From positions 1 to 44,727 of the forward strand of contig JAZSFD010000130.1 in the NCBI GenBank assembly GCA_045532035.1: a stretch of 44,727 nucleotides of DNA. The letters are read 5' to 3'. A program made the position numbers and the translations under genes. This document shows, in pieces, positions 8,006 through 16,291 of this stretch (the first letter of the stretch is position 1; every line of letters begins with the position of its first letter). Below the pieces are notes generated by a model. The model was not told the origin of the DNA, ran no database searches, and was given only the letters and a program-made list of their open reading frames with translations. The stretch is from UMGS1052 sp045532035. GTDB lineage: Bacteria; Bacillota; Clostridia; Oscillospirales; CAG-382.

Positions 8006-8938
8006 TTAGAGTGTATCAAAAACCGTATCAAGATTTTCTTCCGAATACTCAATCTCTGACGAGAACATCCTCGCAAACTCTGCAATGTCATCAACAGAGA
8101 GATCGCCATTTTCCTTAACACATATATCACACAAATGTGCAACCAAAAGACATCCCGCAAGTGCAAATTTTATCCGCGGAACAAAGCTTTCGTCATAGAT
8201 GCCATCAGAAAAATGTCTGAAAATTAAATAACACAAAAGCTGTTCCAGACAAATCGAAAAGCTTTTATCCGATAGGATACTCTTTTCGGCTTCAAAACAA
8301 CCTATATTTTCAAGCAAAGATGTCCACTTTTCGTCAAGTCTTTCCAGCGAAATGAAAAGACCTCGCAACTTATCCGGGAAAATTTCCGAAATATCAAAAT
8401 CGTATAAAGATGATATCTTTTCAATTCTTTCGAAAATACTGTTTTCTCTGTTGCGGATAATCGAAAAAAGCTTTTCTCTTTTATCAAGCATTCGTTGTTC
8501 TTCATCCGACAGAGAAAGTTCAAATCCCATATCAAGCGGAATAAGCTCAAACGGCTCAGTTGATGTCAAAATCACTCTTGCCGCCTCCTCACAACACAGA
8601 CCGATGCCAAGCTCGGTATGCTCCGAAAAAAAGTTGCGAAAACGCGGATGGTCCGAGCATATATCGCAAAGAGAATCCTCTCCGAGTCTCTTTATTATCT
8701 CGCAAAGTCCATCATTCTCGAGAAATGGACATCTGTCTGCTTCTTTCAAAACGAAATGCGGACAGTCGGCATTAAGATCTATATTTTCCCTGACCTTTTC
8801 TCCGAAATCACCGAGGAGCTTCTTGTAGTATTCAAGCGTATCTTCATCAATATCTATTTCCCAGCCGACGCAGCAACTGTGACGGCATTTGTCGGCAACA
8901 CACTTGAATTTGTGATAGTAATTGGGTACAAGCGTCAT
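8006..8938 (-). CDS. FliB-like (flagellin lysine-N-methylase family) protein
   Basis: A 310-residue protein beginning MTLVPNYYHKFKCVADKC, with the Cys-rich signature KCRHSCCVGWEIDID and two more Cys groups (DRCPFLENDGLCEI; DSLCDICSDHPRF). This is the conserved N-terminal pattern of the flagellin lysine-N-methylase family, whose cysteines probably bind a metal cluster. The remaining two thirds are helical and variable. No flagellin or flagellar gene is in the window, so the substrate need not be flagellin. ATG 8938 is chosen because homology begins there; it starts 7 bases after the preceding gene ends, with only a weak ribosome site, suggesting coupled translation. An in-frame ATG at 8965 is possible. 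Confidence 0.8.
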   Translation of the reverse strand: MTLVPNYYHKFKCVADKCRHSCCVGWEIDIDEDTLEYYKKLLGDFGEKVRENIDLNADCPHFVLKEADRCPFLENDGLCEIIKRLGEDSLCDICSDHPRFRNFFSEHTELGIGLCCEEAARVILTSTEPFELIPLDMGFELSLSDEEQRMLDKREKLFSIIRNRENSIFERIEKISSLYDFDISEIFPDKLRGLFISLERLDEKWTSLLENIGCFEAEKSILSDKSFSICLEQLLCYLIFRHFSDGIYDESFVPRIKFALAGCLLVAHLCDICVKENGDLSVDDIAEFARMFSSEIEYSEENLDTVFDTL

Positions 8939-8945
8939 AATCAAG

Positions 8946-9746
8946 TCATTTTGCCCTGTGAACATTATAAAGATGTGTGATGTGCAGATCCTCATCCATA
9001 TCAAGTCCGTGGGAACCGCAGTTTCCGTCGATTTCGTGGCAGCCGTGATCCATGGCAAAAGCCATGAAGGTGTCATGCTTTGTCCAGTGCTTTTCGATCA
9101 GAGAATCAAACATTGAGAAAGCATGGTCGTTGGCACGAAGCTCTGACAGTGCCTCAACACTTTCGGGACCAAATTTATGCATAACAGAGTCATAATTTCC
9201 GTTGTATACCACAACGAAATCATATTTGTCGTTCATGATGACTTCCGCCGCCTTGGCATTAACCTCTCCGATGGAATCATAGACAAAATAATCCATGTCA
9301 CGTTCAAGGAAGATCTTTGCAATACTGCAATTGCTTTCGGCTATAATTACAGGCTTCTTCCCCGCTCTTATCAAAGCGTCAAAAACGGTATCAATCGCAA
9401 GAACGGGCTTTTCATATTTTTGAATCCCGTGAACAGACGGCTGTGCGCCCGTATACATTGTTCCAAAGCAGACAGGCGTTACCGACGGCATAACGGTTTC
9501 ATAGGGAATCTCAATTTTTTTTGCCGCCACAACATATTTCATAAGCTGAGGATATTTCTTATATACCCATTCGGCGACCGCGTCGGGATTGTACATAAAA
9601 ACGCGGTCTGCCTTTTTTCCGTCAAAAGCTTTATCAATATAATCGCAAAGCTCTTCGTTAGCATGCTGTGCCTTTTCGGGTGCATCAATTCCCATGGCAT
9701 AACAAAGGGCTGCGCAAAGAGTATCAAGAGATTTTCTTTCGTTCAT
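8946..9746 (-). CDS. Alkaline phosphatase superfamily / type I phosphodiesterase-like hydrolase
   Basis: A 266-residue predicted metal-dependent phospho-hydrolase. SVTPVCFGTMYTGAQPSVHG near residue 88 matches the TG-x-x-P-x-x-HG region of nucleotide pyrophosphatase/phosphodiesterase domains. The C-terminal FMAFAMDHGCHEIDGNCGSH supplies the metal-binding Asp-His and His residues. It is shorter than secreted NPP enzymes (about 400 residues) and has no signal peptide. ATG follows AAGGAGA. It is flanked by the disrupted MBL-fold gene upstream and the FliB-like gene downstream in one leftward operon. The substrate is unknown; a phosphodiester, phosphonate or sugar phosphate are all possible. Confidence 0.75.
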   Translation of the reverse strand: MNERKSLDTLCAALCYAMGIDAPEKAQHANEELCDYIDKAFDGKKADRVFMYNPDAVAEWVYKKYPQLMKYVVAAKKIEIPYETVMPSVTPVCFGTMYTGAQPSVHGIQKYEKPVLAIDTVFDALIRAGKKPVIIAESNCSIAKIFLERDMDYFVYDSIGEVNAKAAEVIMNDKYDFVVVYNGNYDSVMHKFGPESVEALSELRANDHAFSMFDSLIEKHWTKHDTFMAFAMDHGCHEIDGNCGSHGLDMDEDLHITHLYNVHRAK

Positions 9747-9757
9747 GTTCTTTCTCC

Positions 9758-10495
9758 TTATATATGGTAAAACGCATTGTCATATGCAATATGTACGGGA
9801 TATGGGAATCTGTCGATTGCTTCTTGTATTTTTGGGATATTATGCAGACCCATGTGGGTGAATATGAGCTGTTTTGTGTTTGTCCTGAGGAAGCATCCGA
9901 TGTTCTTATCCACGTCAAAATGTACAAGCTCGCACAGCACCGCATCGAACTTTTCACGATACAATATTTCAGGGTAATCATGAAAATCAGGATTAAGATC
10001 AGCGGTATAAAGGAATCTCTTGTCTTCGGTCTCAACCATATAAGCAAAGCTCGGAAATTCACCGTTTCTGAGATGTTGTGTGCGAATAGCGCTGACTTTT
10101 ATATTTTCATCGGCATAGATGACACCTTCTTCAACAAGAGAAAACGTCACTTTTTTGTCATCAAAAGACATATGAAGTGCAAACACCCAATTTTTGAATG
10201 CCTCAAGACCGTTTTCTTCGGGGAGGAATATCTTTGCTTTTGCATCTTTGTCTTGAATATAATGGCTGAATCACTTAACAAGAGCGGTAAGGGGTCCGGC
10301 ATGGTCTTCGTGCATATGCGAAATAAACACAGCTTTTATTTTCCCTATGTCAAAATTAAGATCTGTCATTTTTCCCTCAACATATCCGCCGCAGTCGAAA
10401 AGATAATGAACACCGTTTACGGTAAGCAGATTTGCGCTGCAGGCTCTTCCCGGCTCTGTGGCACCGTGGCTTGTGCCCAATGTACAAAGTCTCAT
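9758..10495 (-). pseudogene. MBL-fold hydrolase (RNase Z-like) interrupted by an in-frame TGA
   Basis: A metallo-beta-lactamase-fold gene of 245 sense codons. The N-terminal half carries LGTSHGATEPGRACSA and the metal motif SHMHEDHAG. The C-terminal half carries FLYTADLNPDFHDYPE and LIFTHMGLHNIP. The two halves are in the same frame, separated only by TGA at 10273-10271; between that stop and residue MFALHMSF the reading frame is open and protein-like (SHYIQDKDAKAKIFLPEEN). One substitution (CGA or TGG to TGA) would restore it. ATG 10495 has GAGGAG upstream. Other genes here use TGG for Trp and TGA for stop, so recoding is unlikely. It is either a recent pseudogene or a base-call error. Confidence 0.85.
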
Positions 10496-10645
10496 ATTTA
10501 TAACTCCTCACTTTTATAAAAATACTTTTCAAGATAAACGGTTATTTTTTGTTTTTTCCATAGGCAAAGATATTTAACCGATAAGATACGCCGTTGGATA
10601 TTTCGATGGGACACGAGTTATAAATTGCACATCAATTATTTCCTT

Positions 10646-11167
10646 TCATTCACCAAAAGCTGCAAATTTTCTTTTTTCGTGAATGTTTTCGAGAAAATAT
10701 CTGAAAGAAGCTCCATCGTGTATTCTGAAACCGCAAAATTGCATGCCGGGGCGGAAATTCTCATATCCCTTTTCTGACCTTACGTAAAGGCTTTGACACT
10801 TTGGATAAACAAGAAAAATCTTTTGTGCATTTTGGCAATTATAACCGAAAGCACTGTCGGGGACTTTGAGATCACAGGTCTTTGAAAGCGGAAACCCGCT
10901 CCACGAACCCAAAGGACCTTTGAACCCCAAAAGATGCGCGCTCATGTGCACAAGCTCGTTTGAGTAAAACAGCACCGACGAATTTGAAAACGGATACGGA
11001 ACAACAAGCTTTACAAAAACCGTTTTGTCACCATTGCAAACAGCAAGCGACCAATTACCATCACCGTTTTCCGCATCAGAAAGACTTCCGTGCAATTCGT
11101 GACCAAACTTTTCGCATATTTCTTTTATCTGTTTGTCAAATTTTGTTATTCTGCTTTTCAAAAACAT
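10646..11167 (-). CDS. Hypothetical protein, about 173 residues
   Basis: I do not recognise a family. The protein begins MFLKSRITKFDKQIKEICEK, is soluble with no membrane segment or signal peptide, and has a central beta-rich stretch (WSLAVCNGDKTVFVKLVVPY) and scattered Cys residues without CxxC pairing. ATG 11167 is preferred to 11179 because GGAGG lies five bases before it. It is the first gene of the leftward run 11167-8006; a 150-base gap separates it from the MBL-fold gene, so a second promoter is possible. The gap 10496-10645 shows no clear structure. Confidence 0.6.
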   Translation of the reverse strand: MFLKSRITKFDKQIKEICEKFGHELHGSLSDAENGDGNWSLAVCNGDKTVFVKLVVPYPFSNSSVLFYSNELVHMSAHLLGFKGPLGSWSGFPLSKTCDLKVPDSAFGYNCQNAQKIFLVYPKCQSLYVRSEKGYENFRPGMQFCGFRIHDGASFRYFLENIHEKRKFAAFGE

Positions 11168-11233
11168 CGTAGCCTCCATTATACTTTCTGTTTAAGACAA
11201 TTATACCTCACACAAATGTTAAATTCAAGAGGG

Positions 11234-11260
11234 TTTGACAGATAAATCAATTTTGTCAAA
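11234..11260. repeat. TTTGACA / TGTCAAA inverted repeat in a divergent gap
   Basis: Seven-base arms (11234-11240 and 11254-11260) are separated by 13 bases, in the 267-bp gap between the leftward hypothetical gene and the rightward Gfo/Idh/MocA gene. It has operator-like geometry but no identified regulator; it could be chance in AT-rich DNA. Confidence 0.3.
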
Positions 11261-11434
11261 GCGGCTTTTTCCGATACAACAAAGCGATTATACTTTAGCA
11301 GAGATAAATGTTCATAAAATCAGATATAAGAAGTCATATAATGTGATTAAAATGCTTTTGTACGGATGATTATATTTTACTCCGACACAAATTCATCGAT
11401 TCAGGAAACAAAAAATGTTTCCGGGAAGTTTATT

Positions 11435-12561
11435 ATGGCAGAAAAGAAGTTAAGAATCGGTTTTATCGGTATCGGCGGAATTGCAAATTCCCACATGGGT
11501 GCATATCTTAAGCAGCCCGATGTTGAGATCGTTTGCGGTGCTGATCTTATTGAAGGCAGAGCACGCGCTTTCTTTGACAAGTACGAGCTGAAGGACGCCA
11601 AGGATTACACCGACTACAAGCTTATGCTCGAAGAAAACGAGCTTGATGCGGTTTCTATCTGTACATACAACAGCCAGCACGCGCCCTGTGCAATTTATGC
11701 TCTTGAGCACGGACTCAATGTGCTTCTCGAAAAGCCTTTCACCGTAACTCTCGATGAGGCAGTTGCTGTAAGACGTGCCGAAAAGAATAGCGGAAAGGTT
11801 CTTTCCATTGGCTTCCAGCCCAGATTCGACGCAAATATGCAGATGATTAAAAAGATCGTTCAGAGTGGTGAGCTCGGCGATATCTATTATATCCAGACAG
11901 GCGGCGGAAGAAGACACGGTATTCCTGTCGGCTGGTCCACCACCTTTATCGAAGGTGATAAGGGAGTGCTTGGCGCCATCGGAGACATCGGCTGCTATTC
12001 GCTTGATATGTGCCTCAACGCCATGGGCTATCCGAAGCCCGTAACCGTTTCGGGAAGAGTTTCCGGCTTCTTCGGAAAGACTCCCGAGGCTTATACCACA
12101 AGAACAGACGATCCCGCAGAGCAACAGAAATTTGCCGATCTTTTCGCGGTTGATGATTTTGCATCGGCATACATCAGACTTGACAACGGCGTTGTTCTTG
12201 ACTTCAGAATCGCGTGGTATATGCATCTTGACACTCCCGGTGATACAATCATCATGGGTACAAAGGGTTCGCTGAGAATCCCCTCCACAGACTGCTGGAA
12301 CGGCACGGTCGGCGGAGCTATGAAGATCTATCACGATCTTTGCGGCAAGCCCACAGAAACCGTGGTTCCCCTTCTCAAAAATCCCGAGGGTGTTACAAAT
12401 GTCGACAGAAAGATCCGCTCTTTCCTCGATGCCATCATCAACGGCACACCTGCCCCATCCCCTCCAGTCAGATCATCATCAATCAGGCTATCATCGATGG
12501 TATCGTCAAATCCTCCGAGATCGGAAGAGAGATCGAAGTTAACATTCCCGAGCTTGACTAA
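11435..12561 (+). pseudogene. Gfo/Idh/MocA oxidoreductase with a 3'-end frameshift
   Basis: An NAD(P)-dependent sugar dehydrogenase-type gene. RIGFIGIGGIANSHMGAYLK is the Rossmann start and LLEKPFTVTLDEAV the EKP motif. GDIGCYSLDMCLNAMGYP carries the catalytic-type Asp; residues GGGRRHGIPVGWS are substrate-domain features. The frame is intact to INGTPAP, then shifts: in the adjacent frame the expected ending IPSSQIIINQAIIDGIVKSS...VNIPELD runs to TAA at 12559-12561. One C appears to be missing from the C-run at 12453-12456. Unshifted reading would give a Ser/Pro-rich tail ending at 12634, past the terminator. A corrected protein would be 375 residues. Upstream is GGGAAG. It is a single-gene unit with its own terminator. 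The cause may be a sequencing indel. Confidence 0.85.
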
Positions 12562-12575
12562 AAAACACAAAAACA

Positions 12576-12610
12576 AAAGTGCACGGTTTTTGCCGTGCAC
12601 TTTCTTTTTT
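12576..12610 (+). terminator. Intrinsic terminator after the Gfo/Idh/MocA gene
   Basis: An 11-bp stem (AAAGTGCACGG / CCGTGCACTTT, 12576-12586 and 12593-12603) with a 6-base loop is followed by CTTTTTT. It starts 15 bases after the TAA of the corrected reading frame, supporting that frame as the true end of the gene. Confidence 0.9.
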
Positions 12611-12618
12611 ATGACATC

Positions 12619-12837
12619 TTATTTTTCGTCATAGTTTCGCAGGTTTGTTCTGCCGAGGATATAATCAGTAGAAACATTATAAAGATCGGCAAGCTTTAAC
12701 AGATGCTCGATCGGGATGGTCCCTGCGCCGCGCTCGTAGCGCGAATATACAGTTTGCATAATGCCAAGGAATTCGCCGATGTCACTCTGGGACATCTTTA
12801 TTTCCTTGCGCAAAGTTTTAAGTCTTTCAAAATACAT
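12619..12837 (-). CDS. Small XRE-family (Cro/CI-type) DNA-binding protein
   Basis: A 72-residue protein that is essentially one HTH_3 domain: LKTLRKEIKMSQSDIGEFLG, then the recognition-helix region GIMQTVYSRYERG, and the family tail LLKLADLYNVSTDYILGRT. Such stand-alone XRE proteins are usually repressors. It lies 15 bases after the ABC-transporter ATPase gene in the same direction, so it may be co-transcribed with the transporter. The ribosome site before its ATG is weak. Targets are unknown. Confidence 0.88.
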   Translation of the reverse strand: MYFERLKTLRKEIKMSQSDIGEFLGIMQTVYSRYERGAGTIPIEHLLKLADLYNVSTDYILGRTNLRNYDEK

Positions 12838-12852
12838 AGAATAATACCGGAA

Positions 12853-13584
12853 TTATAACACCTTTGATAAAAAGTCCTGAGTTCTCTTGTTTTCGGGGCT
12901 TCCGAAGATCTTTTCGGGAGTTCCCTGCTCCATAACAATTCCCTCATCCATAAACATCACGCGGTTTGCCACTTCTCTTGCAAAGCCCATTTCGTGGGTA
13001 ACGCAAATCATGGTCATACCGTCTTCCGCAAGCTCTTTCATGAGGTCAAGCACTTCGCCTACCATTTCGGGGTCGAGAGCAGATGTGGGTTCGTCAAAAA
13101 GCATTACCGTCGGATTCATGGCAAGAGATCGTGCTATGGCAATTCTCTGCTTCTGACCGCCCGAAAGCTGATTTGGGAAAGCCTGTGCCTTATCGGGAAG
13201 ACCGACTCTTTTGAGAAGCTGCATTGCTTCGTATTCGGCCTCTGCCTTGTCCTTTTTCAGAAGCTTTCTGGGACCTATTGTAATGTTGTCCATGATGGAA
13301 AGATGCGGAAAAAGATTAAAATGCTGGAACACCATTCCCATTCTCATGCGGAGCTTGTTGATGTTGCACTTGGGAGATGTGATCTCCTCGTTTTCAAACC
13401 AGATTTCTCCCGCAGAAGGTTCTTCAAGGCGATTAAGACAGCGCAGAAAAGTGGATTTTCCGCTTCCCGACGGACCGATGATTACAACTTTTTCGCCTTT
13501 TGCAATCTCCTCGGTCACACCCTTGAGAACTTTTATTTCGTCTTTATCGCCAAAGTTTTTATAAAGTCCTTTAACGCTTATCAC
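12853..13584 (-). CDS. Polar amino acid ABC transporter, ATP-binding protein (GlnQ-like)
   Basis: A 243-residue ATPase with Walker A GPSGSGKST (37-45), Q-loop VFQHFNLFPHLS, signature LSGGQ (140-144), Walker B MLFDEP (161-166) and H-loop CVTHEMGF. The length and the EPTSALDPEMVGEVL segment are typical of the polar amino acid (PAAT) uptake family. The start is a GTG (13584) within a 14-base overlap with the permease gene, preceded by GGAGG. It powers import through the permease and lipoprotein encoded upstream. It is the third gene of a binding protein-permease-ATPase operon. Confidence 0.95.
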   Translation of the reverse strand: MISVKGLYKNFGDKDEIKVLKGVTEEIAKGEKVVIIGPSGSGKSTFLRCLNRLEEPSAGEIWFENEEITSPKCNINKLRMRMGMVFQHFNLFPHLSIMDNITIGPRKLLKKDKAEAEYEAMQLLKRVGLPDKAQAFPNQLSGGQKQRIAIARSLAMNPTVMLFDEPTSALDPEMVGEVLDLMKELAEDGMTMICVTHEMGFAREVANRVMFMDEGIVMEQGTPEKIFGSPENKRTQDFLSKVL

Positions 13585-15019
13585 CCTTGCTCAACCTCCT
13601 TTCGAGAATAGCTACACACTTGGAAAGTCCGAGCACAACAATGAGGTAAACAATACCCACTGCGATGAGCGGCATATAGTTGTCATATGTCTGCGAACGA
13701 ATTCTAAGACCTGCAAGAGTAAGCTCTGCAACGCCGATATAAAAGGCGATAGAGGTCTCTTTGAGAAGTGCGATAAATTCATTTGCCAAAGCGGGAAGCA
13801 CCGCTTTGAAAGCCTGAGGGATTATGATAAAGGTCATGGTCTGTATGTAGTTGAAGCCAAGGCTTCGGCCTGCTTCTGTCTGTCCTTCATCAACCGACAT
13901 GATACCGCCACGGATGATCTCAGAAACATATGCGCCGGAATTAAGACCGAAGCAGATCACCGCCGAGAATATATTCTTGATTCCGATCGGACCAAGAAAT
14001 GCAAAATGAATTATCATTATCTGCACCATCAAAGGCATTCCGCGCATTATGGACAGATACGCTTTACATATATCGGCAGCAATTTCAAGCTTGCCTGTCT
14101 TATGGTTGATAACTCTTATCACGGCTACGATAAATCCGAGTAATATACCGATTACAAGAGCACACGCTGTAAGAGCAAGAGTTGAGGCAACACCGTTTAC
14201 TATATACATATAACGGTTCTGATATATGAAGTTCTTATAAAAGCTCGCCTTGAATTTGTTCCATGTCTTTATAAGCGGAATGTTTGTGTCGGGCTTTTCG
14301 GTGTCATAATTCTTGACCGCAAAGCAATATTTTACACCGGAACGCAAGGTTTCGCGGTTTGCAATATCAACTTCTTTTCCGTCGATGGTAATAACAGATG
14401 TGTCATCAGCCGCGTTTACCGCATCGATAAGGCCGCAGAAAACGGTGTTGATGACTTCATCAGACTTGTGAAGCTTGAAAACTCCGGGGGAGTCCTCGTA
14501 GATGACAAGCTGAACATTGCCCGATACTTTTTCAGTGGAATAAACATCCTTCTTGACAGCGGCAAAGCCTTTGAGCTTGATGTCAAGACCCGTAGACTTC
14601 TTGTCATTTGCAAGGTTTTCTTCATAGAAATTGTAAGCGGTCTCAAAATAGCTGTTCATTTTGTCAACAAGGATTCCGAAGTCATAGGAAACATAAGAAC
14701 AGTCAAGAACCACATTCTTTTCGCCTCCGTATTCAACGATGCTGTTGACAGTAACATAGGTGTTATCCTTATCGTAAACCACCGTATTAAGACCCACATT
14801 CGGAATCTCGGAAAGCTCGGCATCGACAATTTTCTGCGCTTCCTCAACAGAAAGTTCGGAGTCGAACTTGTTGTTGGCAGACTGCACAAAATAGGTCACC
14901 ACAAGTGAAAGGATAACGAGAAGAATGACAGAGCCGTATATCAAAAGCTTCTTCTTCAGCTTTGCTTTTTTCTGCATTGCCGATTTCGATATGATGGGTT
15001 GAGTATTGTTATTCATCAA
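13571..15019 (-). CDS. Amino acid ABC transporter permease with a large N-terminal extracytoplasmic domain
   Basis: A 482-residue protein. The C-terminal ~220 residues are a HisM/GlnP-type permease (TLALTACALVIGILLGFIVA; EAA-like loop AGRSLGFNYIQTMTFIIIPQ). Ordinary members are about 220 residues. Here a basic N-terminus and a membrane segment (residues ~27-46, YGSVILLVILSLVVTYFVQS) precede a ~215-residue region predicted outside the membrane. That region (EAQKIVDAELSEIPNVGLN and onward) does not look like a family-3 binding domain. Its function is unknown; it could dock the lipoprotein or sense ligand. The reading frame is continuous and there is no sign of assembly error. Confidence 0.88.
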   Translation of the reverse strand: MMNNNTQPIISKSAMQKKAKLKKKLLIYGSVILLVILSLVVTYFVQSANNKFDSELSVEEAQKIVDAELSEIPNVGLNTVVYDKDNTYVTVNSIVEYGGEKNVVLDCSYVSYDFGILVDKMNSYFETAYNFYEENLANDKKSTGLDIKLKGFAAVKKDVYSTEKVSGNVQLVIYEDSPGVFKLHKSDEVINTVFCGLIDAVNAADDTSVITIDGKEVDIANRETLRSGVKYCFAVKNYDTEKPDTNIPLIKTWNKFKASFYKNFIYQNRYMYIVNGVASTLALTACALVIGILLGFIVAVIRVINHKTGKLEIAADICKAYLSIMRGMPLMVQIMIIHFAFLGPIGIKNIFSAVICFGLNSGAYVSEIIRGGIMSVDEGQTEAGRSLGFNYIQTMTFIIIPQAFKAVLPALANEFIALLKETSIAFYIGVAELTLAGLRIRSQTYDNYMPLIAVGIVYLIVVLGLSKCVAILERRLSKGDKR

Positions 15020-15045
15020 AATTCTCCGTAAGTTTTGTACATATC

Positions 15046-15076
15046 ACAAAAGGGAATGACTTGCATCCCCTTTTGT
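15046..15076 (-). other. Intercistronic hairpin between binding-protein and permease genes
   Basis: ACAAAAGGG-A (15046-15055) pairs with TCCCCTTTTGT (15066-15076) with one bulge; a second small stem lies at 15082-15102. There is no U-run on the coding (minus) strand, so a 3'-stabilising or processing structure is more likely than a full terminator. Such structures commonly keep binding-protein mRNA in excess of permease mRNA. Confidence 0.5.
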
Positions 15077-15103
15077 ATTTCTTAAACCGTTTTTAGGTTT
15101 AAA

Positions 15104-16000
15104 TTACTTGATGTACTTTGCAACGATCTCTTCGATCTTGCCTTCTGCTGTAAGCTCTTCGATAGCAACATTGATCTTGTCGAGAAGCTCGGTGTTGCCC
15201 TTCTTTACGCAGATAGCATAGTCTTCGTCAGCATAGGAGGTTTCGAGGATAACGAGACCTTCGTTTGCAGCGACAAGAGCCTTTGCAGGTTCGTTATCGA
15301 TGATAACGCAGTCAACATCGCCGCCCTTGAGAGCAAGAACTGCTTCGTTACCGTTGGAGTATTGTGTAACATTCTCTTCACCGAAATCGTCTGTCGAGTA
15401 GATGTCACCGGTTGTTGCGAGCTGTACGCCTACCTTGTAGGAAACGCCTTCAGCATAGAGATCGTCAACTGTTGCGATAGGCGAACCTTCAGCAACGATG
15501 ATAGCCTGAACGCCGTTTGCATAGCTGTAGGAGAAGTCAACGCTTTCAAGTCTTTCTTCTGTTACAGTCATACCTGCCATACCCATATCAACTGCGCCCG
15601 ACTGAACGGCAGCGATGATAGAGTTGAACTCCATGTCTTCAATAACGAGTTCAAGACCAAGCTTTTCAGCGATAGCTTCAGCAATCTCAGCGTCGATACC
15701 GACGATCTTGTCGCCTTCGTAGTATTCGTAGGGCTGGAAGTAAGCGTTTGTAGCCATAACGAGCTTGCCGCCATCTTCAGCGACTTCTTCGTTTTCTTCG
15801 TTTTCTTCCTTTTCTTCGTCTGCAACTGCGGCATCTTCGCCATCAGCAGCTTCCTTGTTTTCGTCTTCAACTACTTCGCCTTCGACTACTTCGCCTTCAA
15901 CGTTTGTGTCAGCGTCGTCTGCTTTTTTCTCACAGCCTGCTAATGCAAATGTTGTTGTCATAAGTGCAGCTGCTGCGAGGAGTGCAAGAATCTTTTTCAT
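15104..16000 (-). CDS. Amino acid ABC transporter substrate-binding lipoprotein
   Basis: A 298-residue lipoprotein. The true start is ATG 16000 (AAGAGGT upstream), giving signal MKKILALLAAAALMTTTFAL and lipobox LAGC. A ~65-residue acidic linker follows, made of Glu/Asp/Val repeats including VEGEVVEGEVVE. The family-3 solute-binding domain starts at KLVMATNAYFQPYEYY, with IVGIDAEIAEAIAEKLGLEL and MGMAGMTVTEERLESVDFS, the signature region of glutamine/arginine/cystine-type binding proteins. It is the first gene of the ABC operon. The long acidic spacer is unusual in length and probably extends the domain away from the membrane. Confidence 0.93.
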   Translation of the reverse strand: MKKILALLAAAALMTTTFALAGCEKKADDADTNVEGEVVEGEVVEDENKEAADGEDAAVADEEKEENEENEEVAEDGGKLVMATNAYFQPYEYYEGDKIVGIDAEIAEAIAEKLGLELVIEDMEFNSIIAAVQSGAVDMGMAGMTVTEERLESVDFSYSYANGVQAIIVAEGSPIATVDDLYAEGVSYKVGVQLATTGDIYSTDDFGEENVTQYSNGNEAVLALKGGDVDCVIIDNEPAKALVAANEGLVILETSYADEDYAICVKKGNTELLDKINVAIEELTAEGKIEEIVAKYIK

Positions 16001-16031
16001 TTCTTTTACCTCTTGTAATAAAAATATTTTT

Positions 16032-16092
16032 GTGCCGTGCCTTAGGACCGGCACCGTTTATATATATTATCACACTTAGTGCAAAATTGCAA
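16032..16092 (-). promoter_or_regulatory. Probable promoter and leader hairpin of the ABC transporter operon
   Basis: Leftward TTGCAA (16092-16087), 17 bp, TAATAT (16069-16064) form a plausible promoter. The leader then contains an inverted repeat GTGCCG/CGGCAC (16032-16037 and 16049-16054) that could fold in RNA. No U-run follows and no riboswitch class is recognised. Confidence 0.4.
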
Positions 16093-16291
16093 TATGTTTT
16101 TACAATTTTTGTAAAGTTGTGCTTTTTATATTCATTTTCCCCGAATTTTTATGCAAAATTTGTGAGTATTTATTAAAACACCGGTAGTATTTCAATTTTT
16201 TATACATTCCAACATCTGTGTCAAACAAAATACTTTTGCATAAGATGAATTGAGGCACAAACAATCATATTTCGCAAAAAAGGAGAATAAT

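Noticed and set aside
10271..10273. TGA as selenocysteine, tryptophan or other recoded codon
   Set aside because: No stem-loop of the bacterial SECIS kind is visible right after it, TGA ends many genes here and TGG is used for Trp, and MBL enzymes do not need Sec at this place.
11450..12334. 294-codon open frame antisense to the second Gfo/Idh/MocA gene
   Set aside because: Shadow frame; no start signal or family resemblance.
15046..15102. Hairpins after the binding-protein gene as a full terminator
   Set aside because: No T-run on the coding strand and the permease has no clear promoter of its own.
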